Below are positions 53,465 to 62,443 of a stretch of 64,000 nucleotides of DNA, in pieces. The notes under the pieces were generated by a model. It saw only the letters and a program-made list of their open reading frames with translations. It was not told the DNA's origin and made no database searches. The position numbers were made by a program, and so were the translations under genes. Origin of the DNA: Hyunsoonleella aquatilis (GTDB lineage Bacteria > Bacteroidota > Bacteroidia > Flavobacteriales > Flavobacteriaceae); the NCBI RefSeq assembly GCF_014270105.1, contig NZ_JACNMF010000006.1:1-64000 (forward strand), read 5' to 3'. Numbering within the stretch: the stretch's first letter is position 1; every line of letters starts with the position of its first letter.

Positions 53465-53600
53465 GGCGTTCCCTTCGTTCATACCTACAAGGTTTTCAAA
53501 ACCTTGCAGGATCACTACGGTCGGGCTTTCACTACTCAATCCCTCTCCCGATAGCTATCGGGATCGGGGATTTCAAACATGCCGTTCAATCCCTAACGCA
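53465..53600 (-). repeat. Dispersed structured repeat, copy 5
   Basis: Reverse orientation. GGCGTT (53465-53470) and AACGC (53595-53599) pair. AATCCC (53538-53543) pairs with GGGATT (53567-53572), with the palindrome TCCCGATAGCTATCGGGA (53546-53563) in its loop. The third arm holds an AAGGTTTTCAAAACCTTG hairpin. It lies inside the Bat operon, between batC and batB. Confidence 0.8.
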
Positions 53601-53666
53601 CTTATCTGCCAACCTTTTCAAACCAAAAGGCACTTCTTATCAATTAGCAATACTACTTAATACTAT

Positions 53667-54710
53667 TTAAAAATTCTCATTGAACAAATTCAGCTTCTTT
53701 AGCCAAGCAGTTTTGCGCTCCAAAAGGAAAACATCCACAAATAAAAAGAAAATGGCAAAGCCCAGAAACCATTGGAATTGGTCTTTGAAATCCGAAAATT
53801 CCTTGGCCTCAAATTCAGTTTTATCCATTTTGTTCAAAATCTCCCGGATGCTTTCAACCACCTTATCCGTGTTCTTTCCATTGATATACAACCCGTCTGC
53901 ACTTGATGCGATACCTTCCAAATTTTCAGCATTCAAACGGGTAATCACCGTTTCGCCCTGAGCGTCTTTTTTATAGCTGACCACCACGCCGTTTCGTTTT
54001 ATCGGAATAGGTTTACCCTTTTCCTCACCCACACCAATGGTGAAAATTTTAATGCCTTTTTGCTCACTGGCTTCCTCTGCCGAGCGAATGGCGGCATCGC
54101 CAAAATGGTCTTCACCGTCAGATACGATAATCAATACCCGATTCGTTTGCTCTTCGTTATCAAAGTATGTCTGGGCTAGTTCAATCGCGCCACCGATTGC
54201 GGTACCACTTGAAGGCAACATATCGGTATCCATATTGCCCAAAAACATTTTTGCCGAGGCGTAATCAGTTGTAATGGGCAACTGTGGATAGGCCCTTCCG
54301 GCATAGGCAATAATACCAACACGGTCGCTGGCCAAATTATTGATAATTTGAGTAACAAGCTGTTTGGCCTTTTCTAAACGGTTTGGGGCAATGTCCTCGG
54401 CCAACATACTTTTCGATACGTCTACGGCAAAAACGATATCTACGCCTTCACGTTTTACAGTTTCGAGTTTTGTTCCAATTTTTGGATTCACAAGAGCAAT
54501 GCTCAGGCACAAAAAAGCTAAACATAACACTGCGATCTTCAAAAATGACTTGAAAAACGAACGGTCTGGGCTTAATCTTTTAAGCAAGCCAGAGTCGGCA
54601 AACTTCTTCTGAGCTTTTCTTTTCCAAAGCTGAAGCAATAAAAAGAACAGCACAATTACCGGGATAATTCCCAGTGTCCAAAACCATATTTGCTCTTCTA
54701 ATTGATACAT
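53667..54710 (-). CDS. batB: BatB: VWA domain membrane protein
   Basis: 347 residues. TM segments at about residues 10-27 and 52-72 and at the C-terminus (320-336). A von Willebrand A domain lies between, with the metal-ion site DVSKSMLAEDIAPNR near residue 95 and TIGVGEEKG later. Works with BatA, BatC and BatD, probably as an inner-membrane complex supporting stress tolerance. Confidence 0.92.
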   Translation of the reverse strand: MYQLEEQIWFWTLGIIPVIVLFFLLLQLWKRKAQKKFADSGLLKRLSPDRSFFKSFLKIAVLCLAFLCLSIALVNPKIGTKLETVKREGVDIVFAVDVSKSMLAEDIAPNRLEKAKQLVTQIINNLASDRVGIIAYAGRAYPQLPITTDYASAKMFLGNMDTDMLPSSGTAIGGAIELAQTYFDNEEQTNRVLIIVSDGEDHFGDAAIRSAEEASEQKGIKIFTIGVGEEKGKPIPIKRNGVVVSYKKDAQGETVITRLNAENLEGIASSADGLYINGKNTDKVVESIREILNKMDKTEFEAKEFSDFKDQFQWFLGFAIFFLFVDVFLLERKTAWLKKLNLFNENF

Positions 54711-54714
54711 GTCT

Positions 54715-54742
54715 CAGTTTTCAGTCGCGGTGCGCAGTGGCA
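54715..54742. repeat. Heptad repeat in batA/batB gap
   Basis: Four 7-bp units, CAGTTTT, CAGTCGC, GGTGCGC and AGTGGCA, in the 55-bp gap. Confidence 0.55.
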
Positions 54743-54765
54743 GCACTTCATTTTTATTAATTCTA

Positions 54766-55773
54766 TTAAACAAAACTTCTGAAAATTGTAAATCGCAACA
54801 ACAATTCCAAAAGCAAAAAAATACCGGCCAACCACACTAGCGGACGGAATTTTTCATCGTAATTATAAAATTTAAATTCCTCTATTTCTGTTTTTTCCAG
54901 TTTATTGATTTCTGAATAAATTTCCTCTAGTTTTTTATTGTTGGTGGCCCTAAAATATTTTCCGCCAGTAGCCTCAGCAATTTCTTTTAAAAGGTCCTCA
55001 TCAATTTCAACTTGAACCCGACCATATTGCAAACGCCCGGTTCTACTATCAATTGCAATAGGCGACAGTGCCATCCCATTACTGCCCAACCCAATAGTGT
55101 AGGTTTTTATACCATATTCCACGGCCAGTTCACTGGCTGTCCGTGGATCGATAAAGCCGGTGTTGTTCACCCCATCGGTCAATAAAATAATCACTTTACT
55201 TTTGGCCTTGCTATCTTTTATACGGTTAACCGCAGTGGCTAATCCCATGCCAATTGCAGTACCGCCTTCAATAATAGTGTTGTATTTTATATCGCTTAAA
55301 GAGCGTAACACGATGGATTTGTCACTTGTAATCGGAGTTTTAGTATAGCTTTCCCCAGCATATTCTACAAGACCGATTCTATCGTTAGGACGCCCCAAGA
55401 TAAATTCGGCTGCCACTTCTTTTAGTGCTTCCAGTCTGTTTGGCTTTAAATCTTTAGCAAGCATGCTTGCAGACACGTCAATAGCCATAACAATGTCAAT
55501 TCCTCTTGTAGTTTTGGTTTTGGTTGACACATCCACCGATTGAGGTCTCGCTATGGCCATTATTAACAGGGTTAAAGCCAAAAGTCGAAACACAAACAGT
55601 ATATGCTTCAGTTTAGGCAACCAGGAATTAGTCACCTTGAAGCCTTTTAAACTGGAAATCTTCAGCTCGGCCGTTTGTTTTTTATACTTGAAGACATACC
55701 ATGCTATGGCTATCGGCAAAAGCAAAAGCAACCAAAACAATTCTTTATTTAAAAACTGAATACCTTCTAACAT
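54766..55773 (-). CDS. batA: BatA: VWA domain membrane protein
   Basis: 335 residues with TM segments at about residues 8-27, 55-74 and 305-325, and a VWA domain between with metal site MAIDVSASMLAKDLKPNR near residue 94 and LLTDGVNNTGFIDPRTAS later. Homologous to BatB. Stop and start adjacent to the BatD-like gene (1 bp apart). Confidence 0.92.
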   Translation of the reverse strand: MLEGIQFLNKELFWLLLLLPIAIAWYVFKYKKQTAELKISSLKGFKVTNSWLPKLKHILFVFRLLALTLLIMAIARPQSVDVSTKTKTTRGIDIVMAIDVSASMLAKDLKPNRLEALKEVAAEFILGRPNDRIGLVEYAGESYTKTPITSDKSIVLRSLSDIKYNTIIEGGTAIGMGLATAVNRIKDSKAKSKVIILLTDGVNNTGFIDPRTASELAVEYGIKTYTIGLGSNGMALSPIAIDSRTGRLQYGRVQVEIDEDLLKEIAEATGGKYFRATNNKKLEEIYSEINKLEKTEIEEFKFYNYDEKFRPLVWLAGIFLLLELLLRFTIFRSFV

Positions 55774-57408
55774 TTATTGCGCTTCATTTTGTACTTCAAT
55801 AGAATTTAAAATGCGTTCTATCATCTGTTCAGCATAACTATCATCGGCCTTTCTCGTGAGCATCACTTGCTGAATAACGTTTTTAGCATTAAAAATTATT
55901 ATCACGTAGTTACCCGACTCCTTTTCATCATTGATTAAAGATGGAAAACTACCGGAACCATGAATTTTTAAACCCTTTCCTCCGTTTGGGGTCTCAAACT
56001 CGTCTGTTTTTACCAAAATATTTTCAACGCCTTGGGATTCCATCAATTTGATAGCCTGATCAGAAACCTGTTCCAAATCCACTTTGGCCTGTCCTTTAAT
56101 TTTTGTGGTCGCCACAACAACGCTAAACTTATCCAGCAAACTTCCATAGGCGAACATGCTAATTTCCACTTTTTGTTTGACTTCTTCAGGAATTGGCGCA
56201 GGTGTGCGTTTAAGTACCTTTGGCGTTGTGATCGTAATGGGTGGCGCTCCATATTGACTGGTAACCCATTCGCCCTCCAAAAGTTCTTTGCTTTCATGAC
56301 CAATGATAGTATCTTTTACAAAGTCGAAGCCATATTTTACGGAAAACCCAGTGATCGTCATCAAAAGGAGAAAAATACTTATTCCGACGGTGAGCCATAC
56401 TTTTTTACGTTTCTTTTTACGCTCCTGCTCCTCGCGATATGCTTCATCCAGTAATTTCTCCTCTTCCGTAGGCTCGGGCAGTATTTCTTTAACATGATCG
56501 ATTTCGGCATCGATGGTATTTCTGTCCATTTCGGCCAAAGCGATGTCTGGAGCCGACTTTGCAAATTTCACCAAATCGGCACGCTTCAAAATACTTTCCA
56601 AATTTTTGATCGTTTCAGCACTTAAATCGATTTGATTGCCGTCTTTAAGCAATCTCAATCTTCTAATTAATTCATCCGTTGTGCTTTCCAGCGCATGGTC
56701 ATATACTTTTTCGTCTAAATACTTTCGGATGATGAGGGTCAATTCAGAATAGTAGTCCTTTAATTGTTCGTGTTCCAAATAATGGCTTTCGTCCAGTTTT
56801 TTAAGTGCTAATTTTGCTCTGTCATAAGGTGGCAACAGTGCTATTTTTTCCTCCTCGGTCAATGGCTTTTGCCTCCAAATAAACCACCAAAGAATGGCCG
56901 CTATAATCCCTATCGCCAAAATACCAATTAACAGATATTTCCACCAATTGCCCCCACTTTTCTTGACTTCAATAATGGGTTTGATGTCGTAAAGCTTCTG
57001 TTTTGTGGTATCAACTTCAATGGTATTGACCTCAACCATTAAGGAATCGGTAAAAACCGTTTTACTGTTAATTAGGACTTTCTGTTTTGGAATTATATAG
57101 GTTCCCGAATCAAATTGCGTAAGTCCGTATTTTTTAATCAGGTTGAATTTATCTTTATTCTTGGTGGTATCCACTGGATAGGATTCCACCATTTCAACCG
57201 GCATAAAGGTTTGCCCTTCGGGAAATACGACCAGACTTGTGGTATCGGTTTCTACTTCAATTCTATAAGTGATTTGCTCGCCTATTTTGATGGAGTTGGT
57301 ATCGATTGAAGATGTTACTTGCGAAAAGGAGACAAGAGAAAAAAGAGATAAGAAACAGGAAAAAATGACCGAAGTCGGAAGACCGAAGACGGAACTTTTA
57401 ATTTTCAT
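55774..57408 (-). CDS. BatD-like protein with two TM segments
   Basis: About 544 residues from the start at 57408 (MKIKSSVFGLPTSVIFS). The longer frame from 57429 adds MIYDLRF, which derives from a 7-bp repeat. Signal peptide to about residue 29, an Ig-like beta domain (residues 30-135), TM1 near residues 152-178, a helical cytoplasmic domain (LPPYDRAKLALKKLDESHYL), TM2 near residues 330-350 and a C-terminal beta domain. It fills the usual BatD/DUF4381-like slot before batA. Part of the signal-peptide coding DNA is built of 7-bp units. Confidence 0.8.
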   Translation of the reverse strand: MKIKSSVFGLPTSVIFSCFLSLFSLVSFSQVTSSIDTNSIKIGEQITYRIEVETDTTSLVVFPEGQTFMPVEMVESYPVDTTKNKDKFNLIKKYGLTQFDSGTYIIPKQKVLINSKTVFTDSLMVEVNTIEVDTTKQKLYDIKPIIEVKKSGGNWWKYLLIGILAIGIIAAILWWFIWRQKPLTEEEKIALLPPYDRAKLALKKLDESHYLEHEQLKDYYSELTLIIRKYLDEKVYDHALESTTDELIRRLRLLKDGNQIDLSAETIKNLESILKRADLVKFAKSAPDIALAEMDRNTIDAEIDHVKEILPEPTEEEKLLDEAYREEQERKKKRKKVWLTVGISIFLLLMTITGFSVKYGFDFVKDTIIGHESKELLEGEWVTSQYGAPPITITTPKVLKRTPAPIPEEVKQKVEISMFAYGSLLDKFSVVVATTKIKGQAKVDLEQVSDQAIKLMESQGVENILVKTDEFETPNGGKGLKIHGSGSFPSLINDEKESGNYVIIIFNAKNVIQQVMLTRKADDSYAEQMIERILNSIEVQNEAQ

Positions 57409-57435
57409 AAATCGTAAATCGTAAATCATAAATCG
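57329..57435. repeat. Heptad repeats in signal-peptide coding region and gap
   Basis: Three 7-bp runs: GAGACAA-like units (57329-57356), GACCGAA/GTCGGAA units (57367-57394) and TAAATCG units (57408-57435). The first two lie inside the coding region of the BatD-like protein, the last in its leader. Confidence 0.65.
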
Positions 57436-57443
57436 CGCCTCCC

Positions 57444-58310
57444 TTATCCTCTTCGTTTAAAATACCCCAACAACTTCTTTACATAGCTTTCGTCCACCCG
57501 GCAATTGATAACTCCTGCACCAGAGCGTGAAAAGGTTTCCTGATAATACCTTACTTTATTTCTATAAAACTTTGCATAGTTGTTACGTACTGTTTTTGAA
57601 CTCGTATTCACCAGCATCAGTTCTCCAGTTTCAACATCTAGCATTTGCACTACACCCAAATTTGGAATTTCTTCCTCACGTTTATCATATACCCTGATTC
57701 CTGTAACGTCGTGTTTATTGGATGCAATTTTCATAGTTTGCTCGTAGTCGTCTGCGATGAAATCGGAAAGCACAAAAACAATTGCTTTTTTCTTCATGAC
57801 GTTTTGCATAAACTTTAGAGCTTCCGCCAAATTGGTTTGTTTGCTTTCAGGTTCAAATTCAATTAACTCCCTAATAATCCGTAATACGTGCGAACGTCCC
57901 TTTTTTGGTGGAATATACAATTCCACTTGATCCGAAAATAAAATAAGACCTATTTTGTCGTTGTTTTGGGTAGCCGAAAAAGCCAGTGTTGCCGCAATTT
58001 CGGTAACGACTTCATTCTTGAATTGTTCGTCCGTTCCAAATAATTCCGAACCCGAAATATCCACCATAAGCATCATGGTGAGTTCCCTCTCTTCTTCAAA
58101 AACTTTTACAAAAGGCTCATTGTATCTGGCCGTCACATTCCAATCGATATTCCGCACATCATCCCCAAATTGATACTGCCGCACTTCACTAAAAGTCATA
58201 CCGCGCCCTTTGAAGGTAGAATGGTATTCGCCTCCAAAGATATGATCAGACAACCGACGTGTCTTAATCTCTATTTTACGTACTTTTTTTAGTAATTCCT
58301 TTGTGTCCAT
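57444..58310 (-). CDS. DUF58 domain protein
   Basis: 288 residues, no TM. The DUF58 signature FSEVRQYQFGDDVRNIDWNV is at residues 41-60, followed by a VWA-like region with MLMVDISGSELFGTDEQ. It is typically encoded between moxR and batA. It probably couples the MoxR ATPase to the VWA membrane proteins. Confidence 0.93.
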   Translation of the reverse strand: MDTKELLKKVRKIEIKTRRLSDHIFGGEYHSTFKGRGMTFSEVRQYQFGDDVRNIDWNVTARYNEPFVKVFEEERELTMMLMVDISGSELFGTDEQFKNEVVTEIAATLAFSATQNNDKIGLILFSDQVELYIPPKKGRSHVLRIIRELIEFEPESKQTNLAEALKFMQNVMKKKAIVFVLSDFIADDYEQTMKIASNKHDVTGIRVYDKREEEIPNLGVVQMLDVETGELMLVNTSSKTVRNNYAKFYRNKVRYYQETFSRSGAGVINCRVDESYVKKLLGYFKRRG

Positions 58311-58317
58311 CTTTTCA

Positions 58318-58415
58318 GTTTGCAGTCATCAGTATGCAGTAAGCAGTCTTTATGAGGTATTCAGTGCGCGTTATCAGTTCAACAGTTGACTGCCGACTGA
58401 CCACTGAATACTGCC
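58318..58415. repeat. Heptad repeat with inverted arms in moxR/DUF58 gap
   Basis: Fourteen 7-bp units. The left part has CAGTNNN (58318-58352), the right part NNNACTG or NNNCACTG-like units (58388-58415), so the two arms are inversely related and could form a long hairpin. Confidence 0.7.
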
Positions 58416-58421
58416 AACCAA

Positions 58422-59426
58422 TTAGGGAACTTCGATTTCGTTTACAATCTTGTTGATGATGTCTTCAGAGGTGATGTTTTCGGCTTCGGCTTCATAAGTG
58501 ATCCCAATTCTATGGCGCAACACATCATGAACTACGGCACGAACATCTTCTGGTACCACGTAGCCTCTACGTTTTATAAAGGCATAACACTTAGCGGCAG
58601 TTGCCAAGTTGATACTTCCACGTGGCGAAGCTCCAAATGAGATTAAAGGTTTTAAACTGGTGAGCCTATATTTTTCAGGATATCGGGTAGCGAAAATGAT
58701 ATCCAGAATGTATTTTTCGATTTTTTCATCCATGTAAACACCCCTAACTGCTTCTTGCGCTGTTAAGATTTGCTTTAACGAAACCACAGGGTTTACTTTT
58801 TCAAAGGCACCTTTTAAGTTCGCACGAATGATGAGTTGTTCCTCATCCAATTTTGGGTAATCAATTACCGTTTTCAGCATAAAACGGTCCACCTGTGCTT
58901 CTGGCAAGGGGTATGTTCCTTCCTGTTCCACAGGGTTTTGAGTAGCCATTACCAAAAAAGGTTTGTCTAAAACAAAGGTGTCATCACCAATGGTCACCTG
59001 CTTTTCCTGCATGGCTTCAAGTAACGCCGATTGTACTTTTGCCGGCGCCCTATTAATTTCATCTGCCAAAACGAAATTGGCAAAAATGGGGCCTTTCTTT
59101 ATAGAAAAGTCGTTTACCTTCATATTATAAATCAAGGTACCCGTAACGTCGGCCGGCAATAAGTCCGGAGTAAACTGGATTCTACTAAAACTGCCGTCTA
59201 CCGCCTGAGCCAAGGTGTTAATGGCTAAGGTTTTTGCCAACCCTGGCACGCCCTCCAATAGGATATGCCCCTGACCCAAAAGCCCTATGAGCAACCGCTC
59301 CACCATGTGCTTTTGACCCACAATAACTTTATTCATCTCCAAGGTAAGCAAATCAATAAAAGCACTCTCCTTTTCAATTTTCTCGTTTATCGACTTAATA
59401 TCAATTGTACTCGTTTCTTCCATCAT
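58422..59426 (-). CDS. MoxR family AAA+ ATPase
   Basis: 334 residues. Walker A GVPGLAKTLAI near residue 59, Walker B FVLADEINRAP near residue 120, sensor 1 in MATQNPVEQEGTYPLPEAQ. Conserved arginine finger in RFMLKTVIDYP region. MoxR ATPases act as chaperone-like regulators with VWA proteins. It is first gene of the Bat operon. Alternative start one codon downstream. Confidence 0.95.
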   Translation of the reverse strand: MMEETSTIDIKSINEKIEKESAFIDLLTLEMNKVIVGQKHMVERLLIGLLGQGHILLEGVPGLAKTLAINTLAQAVDGSFSRIQFTPDLLPADVTGTLIYNMKVNDFSIKKGPIFANFVLADEINRAPAKVQSALLEAMQEKQVTIGDDTFVLDKPFLVMATQNPVEQEGTYPLPEAQVDRFMLKTVIDYPKLDEEQLIIRANLKGAFEKVNPVVSLKQILTAQEAVRGVYMDEKIEKYILDIIFATRYPEKYRLTSLKPLISFGASPRGSINLATAAKCYAFIKRRGYVVPEDVRAVVHDVLRHRIGITYEAEAENITSEDIINKIVNEIEVP

Positions 59427-59672
59427 TCTTAAGTTTTTATCGCCCGAATATAGCGTCCTATTTTGAGCAATGCAAATTGTTAAAATTTTTATTTGAAACC
59501 TGTTAAAGATTGGTTAAAAAAATTGGCAATGTTAGATGATGCCTGACTTTAACCTATAATTATCATAAGATTATCTTAAACGCACTAAAATGGTGGATAA
59601 CTATTGATTATTTATTTCATTAGGAAAACTGTTTTAACCATGTTTTGGGTATTTTTAAAGGAAATTTTCCTC

Positions 59673-60425
59673 ATGAAAAAAACAGCATTAATAACCGGAG
59701 CCACCAGTGGTATTGGAGAGGCAACGGCCTATGAATTTGCCAAACAAGGCATTAGACTGATTCTCTGCGGAAGGCGCTTACATAGACTGGAAACTATAAA
59801 GGAAGCCCTAGCCCGATTGACGGATGTGCATATTCTAAATTTTGATGTACGTGACAGACCCGCCGTTTTAAAGACAATAAATGGTTTACCTGAAGATTTT
59901 AAGCAAATCGACATTTTAATTAATAATGCAGGCAATGCCCATGGATTAGACCCCATTCATAAAGGCAATTTGGACGACTGGGACGCCATGATGGATATCA
60001 ATGTGAAAGGCTTGCTGTATGTTAGCAAAGCGATTATCCCCCAAATGACGGCACGGAAATCTGGGCATATCATTAATATTGGTTCCTCTGCAGGAAAAGA
60101 GGTATACCCTAAGGGAAATGTGTATTGTGGAAGTAAGCACGCTGTTTTGGCGATTACGGAAGGCATGCGGGTTGACTTGAATCCGTTTGGTATAAAAGTG
60201 GGTGCTGTAAACCCTGGTTTAGTAGAGACCGAGTTTTCTAAAGTGCGTTTTAAGGGTGGTAAGCAAGCCGATTCCGTCTATACAGGTTTTAAGGCATTAC
60301 AAGCTAAGGATGTTGCCGAGGTGATTTACTTTGCTATATCCAGACCGCCGCATGTAAATATTGCTGATGTTTTGATGTTTTGTACGGCGCAGGCGAACTC
60401 CGTCACAGTGAAAAAGGAAATCTAA
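59673..60425 (+). CDS. SDR family oxidoreductase
   Basis: 250 residues, short-chain dehydrogenase/reductase. The nucleotide-binding ITGATSGIGEA, NNAG at LINNAGNAHG, catalytic Ser in NIGSSAGKEV and Tyr/Lys in VYCGSKHAV are intact. NADP(H) preference is likely because of CGRRLHRL. Substrate unknown. I chose ATG 59673; the upstream frame from 59604 adds 23 hydrophobic residues not typical of SDRs. Confidence 0.93.
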   Translation: MKKTALITGATSGIGEATAYEFAKQGIRLILCGRRLHRLETIKEALARLTDVHILNFDVRDRPAVLKTINGLPEDFKQIDILINNAGNAHGLDPIHKGNLDDWDAMMDINVKGLLYVSKAIIPQMTARKSGHIINIGSSAGKEVYPKGNVYCGSKHAVLAITEGMRVDLNPFGIKVGAVNPGLVETEFSKVRFKGGKQADSVYTGFKALQAKDVAEVIYFAISRPPHVNIADVLMFCTAQANSVTVKKEI

Positions 60426-60435
60426 ACTAAATAAG

Positions 60436-60455
60436 ATTCCTGCCTTCGCAGGAAT
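60436..60455. repeat. Palindromic repeat overlapping an alternative start
   Basis: ATTCCTGCCTTCGCAGGAAT, a widespread type of bacterial intergenic palindrome. The candidate ATG at 60454 is part of it, so the start of the next gene is better placed at 60463. Confidence 0.75.
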
Positions 60456-60462
60456 GACAGAT

Positions 60463-61596
60463 ATGATCAACAAACGCCTACTTATTAAACACCTTTTGGC
60501 CCACAACGACGAGAACAGCTTTTATGACAAAAAGCGAAAAATCGATATTGGGCAAAAGGAAGGTAAGGCTAAGTTTTTAAAGCATATTTGTGCACTTTCT
60601 AACAGTAATCCCAAAAACAATTCTTATATCGTCATCGGGGTGGACGACGCAGACAACAACATTATAGGCGTTGATTTTTTTGACGACAGTAAAATTCAAA
60701 ACCTCATCAATGCCTATTTGACCAATCCGCCCATAGTGCAATATGAAAATATCCCGTTTCCGCATTTGCCCGATGATAAAGTAGTAGGATTGGTAACCAT
60801 AAGGCCTATTGGAAAATTGACCGCATTACGGAAAAACATCTGGAAATACTACGGTGGCTCCGTGTTTTTTAGGGATGGTAGCATCAGTATGCCCAAGGTT
60901 TTTGAAAGCGATATCAAAGATGTGAATTCCAAAATTGTGGAGGCTATTGAAAAAAATGCCCAAAACAATATTGAACACACTTTGGACGGCGTCATTGATT
61001 TTATGGACAAACGAAAGGATTTCAATGCGCAATACAAGGTGTTTAAAGAATATTTTGTGGTGTGCTGGGCGGGGCAGAAAAAAACAGTAAAAAAGGAAGT
61101 GTTTTATTCCAGGGTGGACATTGAACTCATCAACGAGCAGGTACGCCTATTTTTTTCAGCATTGGACGAAGTGGCCATCACAATTACCGATGACACCTTC
61201 CAAATTATCGAATACGTCAACCTAGGTTTTCAAAAAAGTTTTAAATATTATCCTTTGGAGGAAACCATCATTCATTTTCAGGACAATGCCCATTATAATA
61301 TTGAAACCAAATTACTTTTTGAACCTCCACAATTCAATAAAAAAACACTACATCATATTTATAATAGCAATAATGCGCTCCTGGAAAAACTAAAAAAAGG
61401 ACTGGCCCTAACGGAAAATGAAACTTTGGACCTAAAAAATCTGCCATCTGCCTATTTGATTTGTTATCTCAATCTTTTTCATGAGGCATTGGACAAATTG
61501 ATCGAAGCCAAACCTTACTTAAAATCCTATAGCAAGGATATTTATGCCATATACAAGGAAACGATACGCATCCTGAGGAAGGTGAAGTATAATTAA
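60463..61596 (+). CDS. AlbA_2 (Schlafen-type) domain protein
   Basis: 377 residues. The N-terminal AlbA_2 putative DNA/ATP-binding domain runs over residues 10-140 (DKKRKIDIGQKEGKAKFLKH; YIVIGVDDADNNIIGVD; GGSVFFRDGSISMPK). The C-terminal 230 residues are unlike known domains to me. Probable transcription regulator or nucleic-acid-binding protein. Start 60463 chosen over 60454, which lies inside a palindromic repeat. Confidence 0.82.
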   Translation: MINKRLLIKHLLAHNDENSFYDKKRKIDIGQKEGKAKFLKHICALSNSNPKNNSYIVIGVDDADNNIIGVDFFDDSKIQNLINAYLTNPPIVQYENIPFPHLPDDKVVGLVTIRPIGKLTALRKNIWKYYGGSVFFRDGSISMPKVFESDIKDVNSKIVEAIEKNAQNNIEHTLDGVIDFMDKRKDFNAQYKVFKEYFVVCWAGQKKTVKKEVFYSRVDIELINEQVRLFFSALDEVAITITDDTFQIIEYVNLGFQKSFKYYPLEETIIHFQDNAHYNIETKLLFEPPQFNKKTLHHIYNSNNALLEKLKKGLALTENETLDLKNLPSAYLICYLNLFHEALDKLIEAKPYLKSYSKDIYAIYKETIRILRKVKYN

Positions 61597-61672
61597 CATT
61601 TGTTAATAAAGTTAACCATAAATTAACATTAAAATTTTTGGGTTTTACGGAAAAACCGTAGTTTCGCACCGC

Positions 61673-61733
61673 TATTAATCATTTTAATTAAACCTTGTGC
61701 TCCAAATCGAAAACAGAGTCAAGGTTTTTTTAT
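61673..61733 (+). ncRNA. Candidate short RNA with own promoter and terminator
   Basis: TTTG (61637-61640), an 18-bp spacer and TAGTTTCG (61659-61666) form a promoter-like pair. About 20 bp later an AAACCTTG/CAAGGTTT hairpin (61690-61727) with a 22-nt loop ends in seven T. No ORF of note lies in between. A similar hairpin at 18036 may be related. The rest of the 302-bp gap to mscL shows nothing clear. Confidence 0.5.
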
Positions 61734-61898
61734 TTTCCACAATAAAGAATATCTCAATTTCTAAATATTTCTGGTTACAAATCTGAAGATAATCCATTTT
61801 AAATCTTAGGGTTTGAAATTCATTGATAGATATTACCTGTCAGAATATTAGGTTTTTTCAGTATTTTAGCCACTCACTAACTAGAAATTTTAAAAATT

Positions 61899-62300
61899 AT
61901 GTTAAAAGAATTCAAAGAGTTTGCAATGAAGGGCAACCTTGTGGACATTGCAGTTGGTTTCGTTATGGGTGCTGCCTTTAAAGAAGTGGTATCCTCATTT
62001 ACCGGAGGAATTGTATCGCCGTTAATTGGTCTGATATTCGATTCGGATTTTAAAGCATTAAGATATAAATTAAAAGACGGTACATTAAACGACGCAGGCG
62101 AAATGGTAGGAGAAGTGTTTTTAGAATACGGTACATTTATTACCAACGTAATTGACTTTATTATTGTGGCATTTGTGATGTTCCTAGTGGTAAAAGGTGT
62201 TAACAAAATGAAGAAAGAAGAGGAGCCTGCTCCAGAACCGCCAGCAGGACCAACTCAGGAAGAACTATTGATGGAAATCAGAGACGCCTTAAAAAAATAA
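61899..62300 (+). CDS. mscL: Large-conductance mechanosensitive channel
   Basis: 133 residues, MscL family. TM1 contains NLVDIAVGFVMGAAFKEVVSS near residues 11-32, TM2 at about 72-97 (TFITNVIDFIIVAFVMFLVV), and a charged C-terminal helix (TQEELLMEIRDALKK). It opens on membrane tension to release solutes. Monocistronic with a terminator after it. Confidence 0.96.
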   Translation: MLKEFKEFAMKGNLVDIAVGFVMGAAFKEVVSSFTGGIVSPLIGLIFDSDFKALRYKLKDGTLNDAGEMVGEVFLEYGTFITNVIDFIIVAFVMFLVVKGVNKMKKEEEPAPEPPAGPTQEELLMEIRDALKK

Positions 62301-62341
62301 CAAATTGTTAATTAAATAACAGGCTGTTATATGTTGTTAAA

Positions 62342-62376
62342 AAGCCCACACTTCTCAGAAATGTGGGCTTTTTTTA
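62342..62376 (+). terminator. Terminator after mscL
   Basis: AGCCCACA/TGTGGGCT hairpin with a 10-12-nt loop, followed by seven T. Confidence 0.9.
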
Positions 62377-62399
62377 ATTTTATAATTGGAATTAATACT

Positions 62400-62407
62400 T
62401 AGTTTTG
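62400..62407 (+). promoter_or_regulatory. Putative -10 box of asd
   Basis: TAGTTTTG matches TAnnTTTG exactly, 36 bp before the asd ATG. Confidence 0.55.
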
Positions 62408-62443
62408 CACACGCAAATTATTTAAAAACGTAAAAATATACAG

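Noticed and set aside
58318-58415. CRISPR-like array
   Set aside because: Units are 7 bp and degenerate with no spacers of normal length; no cas genes in the window.
60297-60506. Minus-strand ORF encoding SVIPAKAGI
   Set aside because: This peptide is the typical translation of the ATTCCTGC/GCAGGAAT palindromic repeat; the rest is antisense to the SDR gene.
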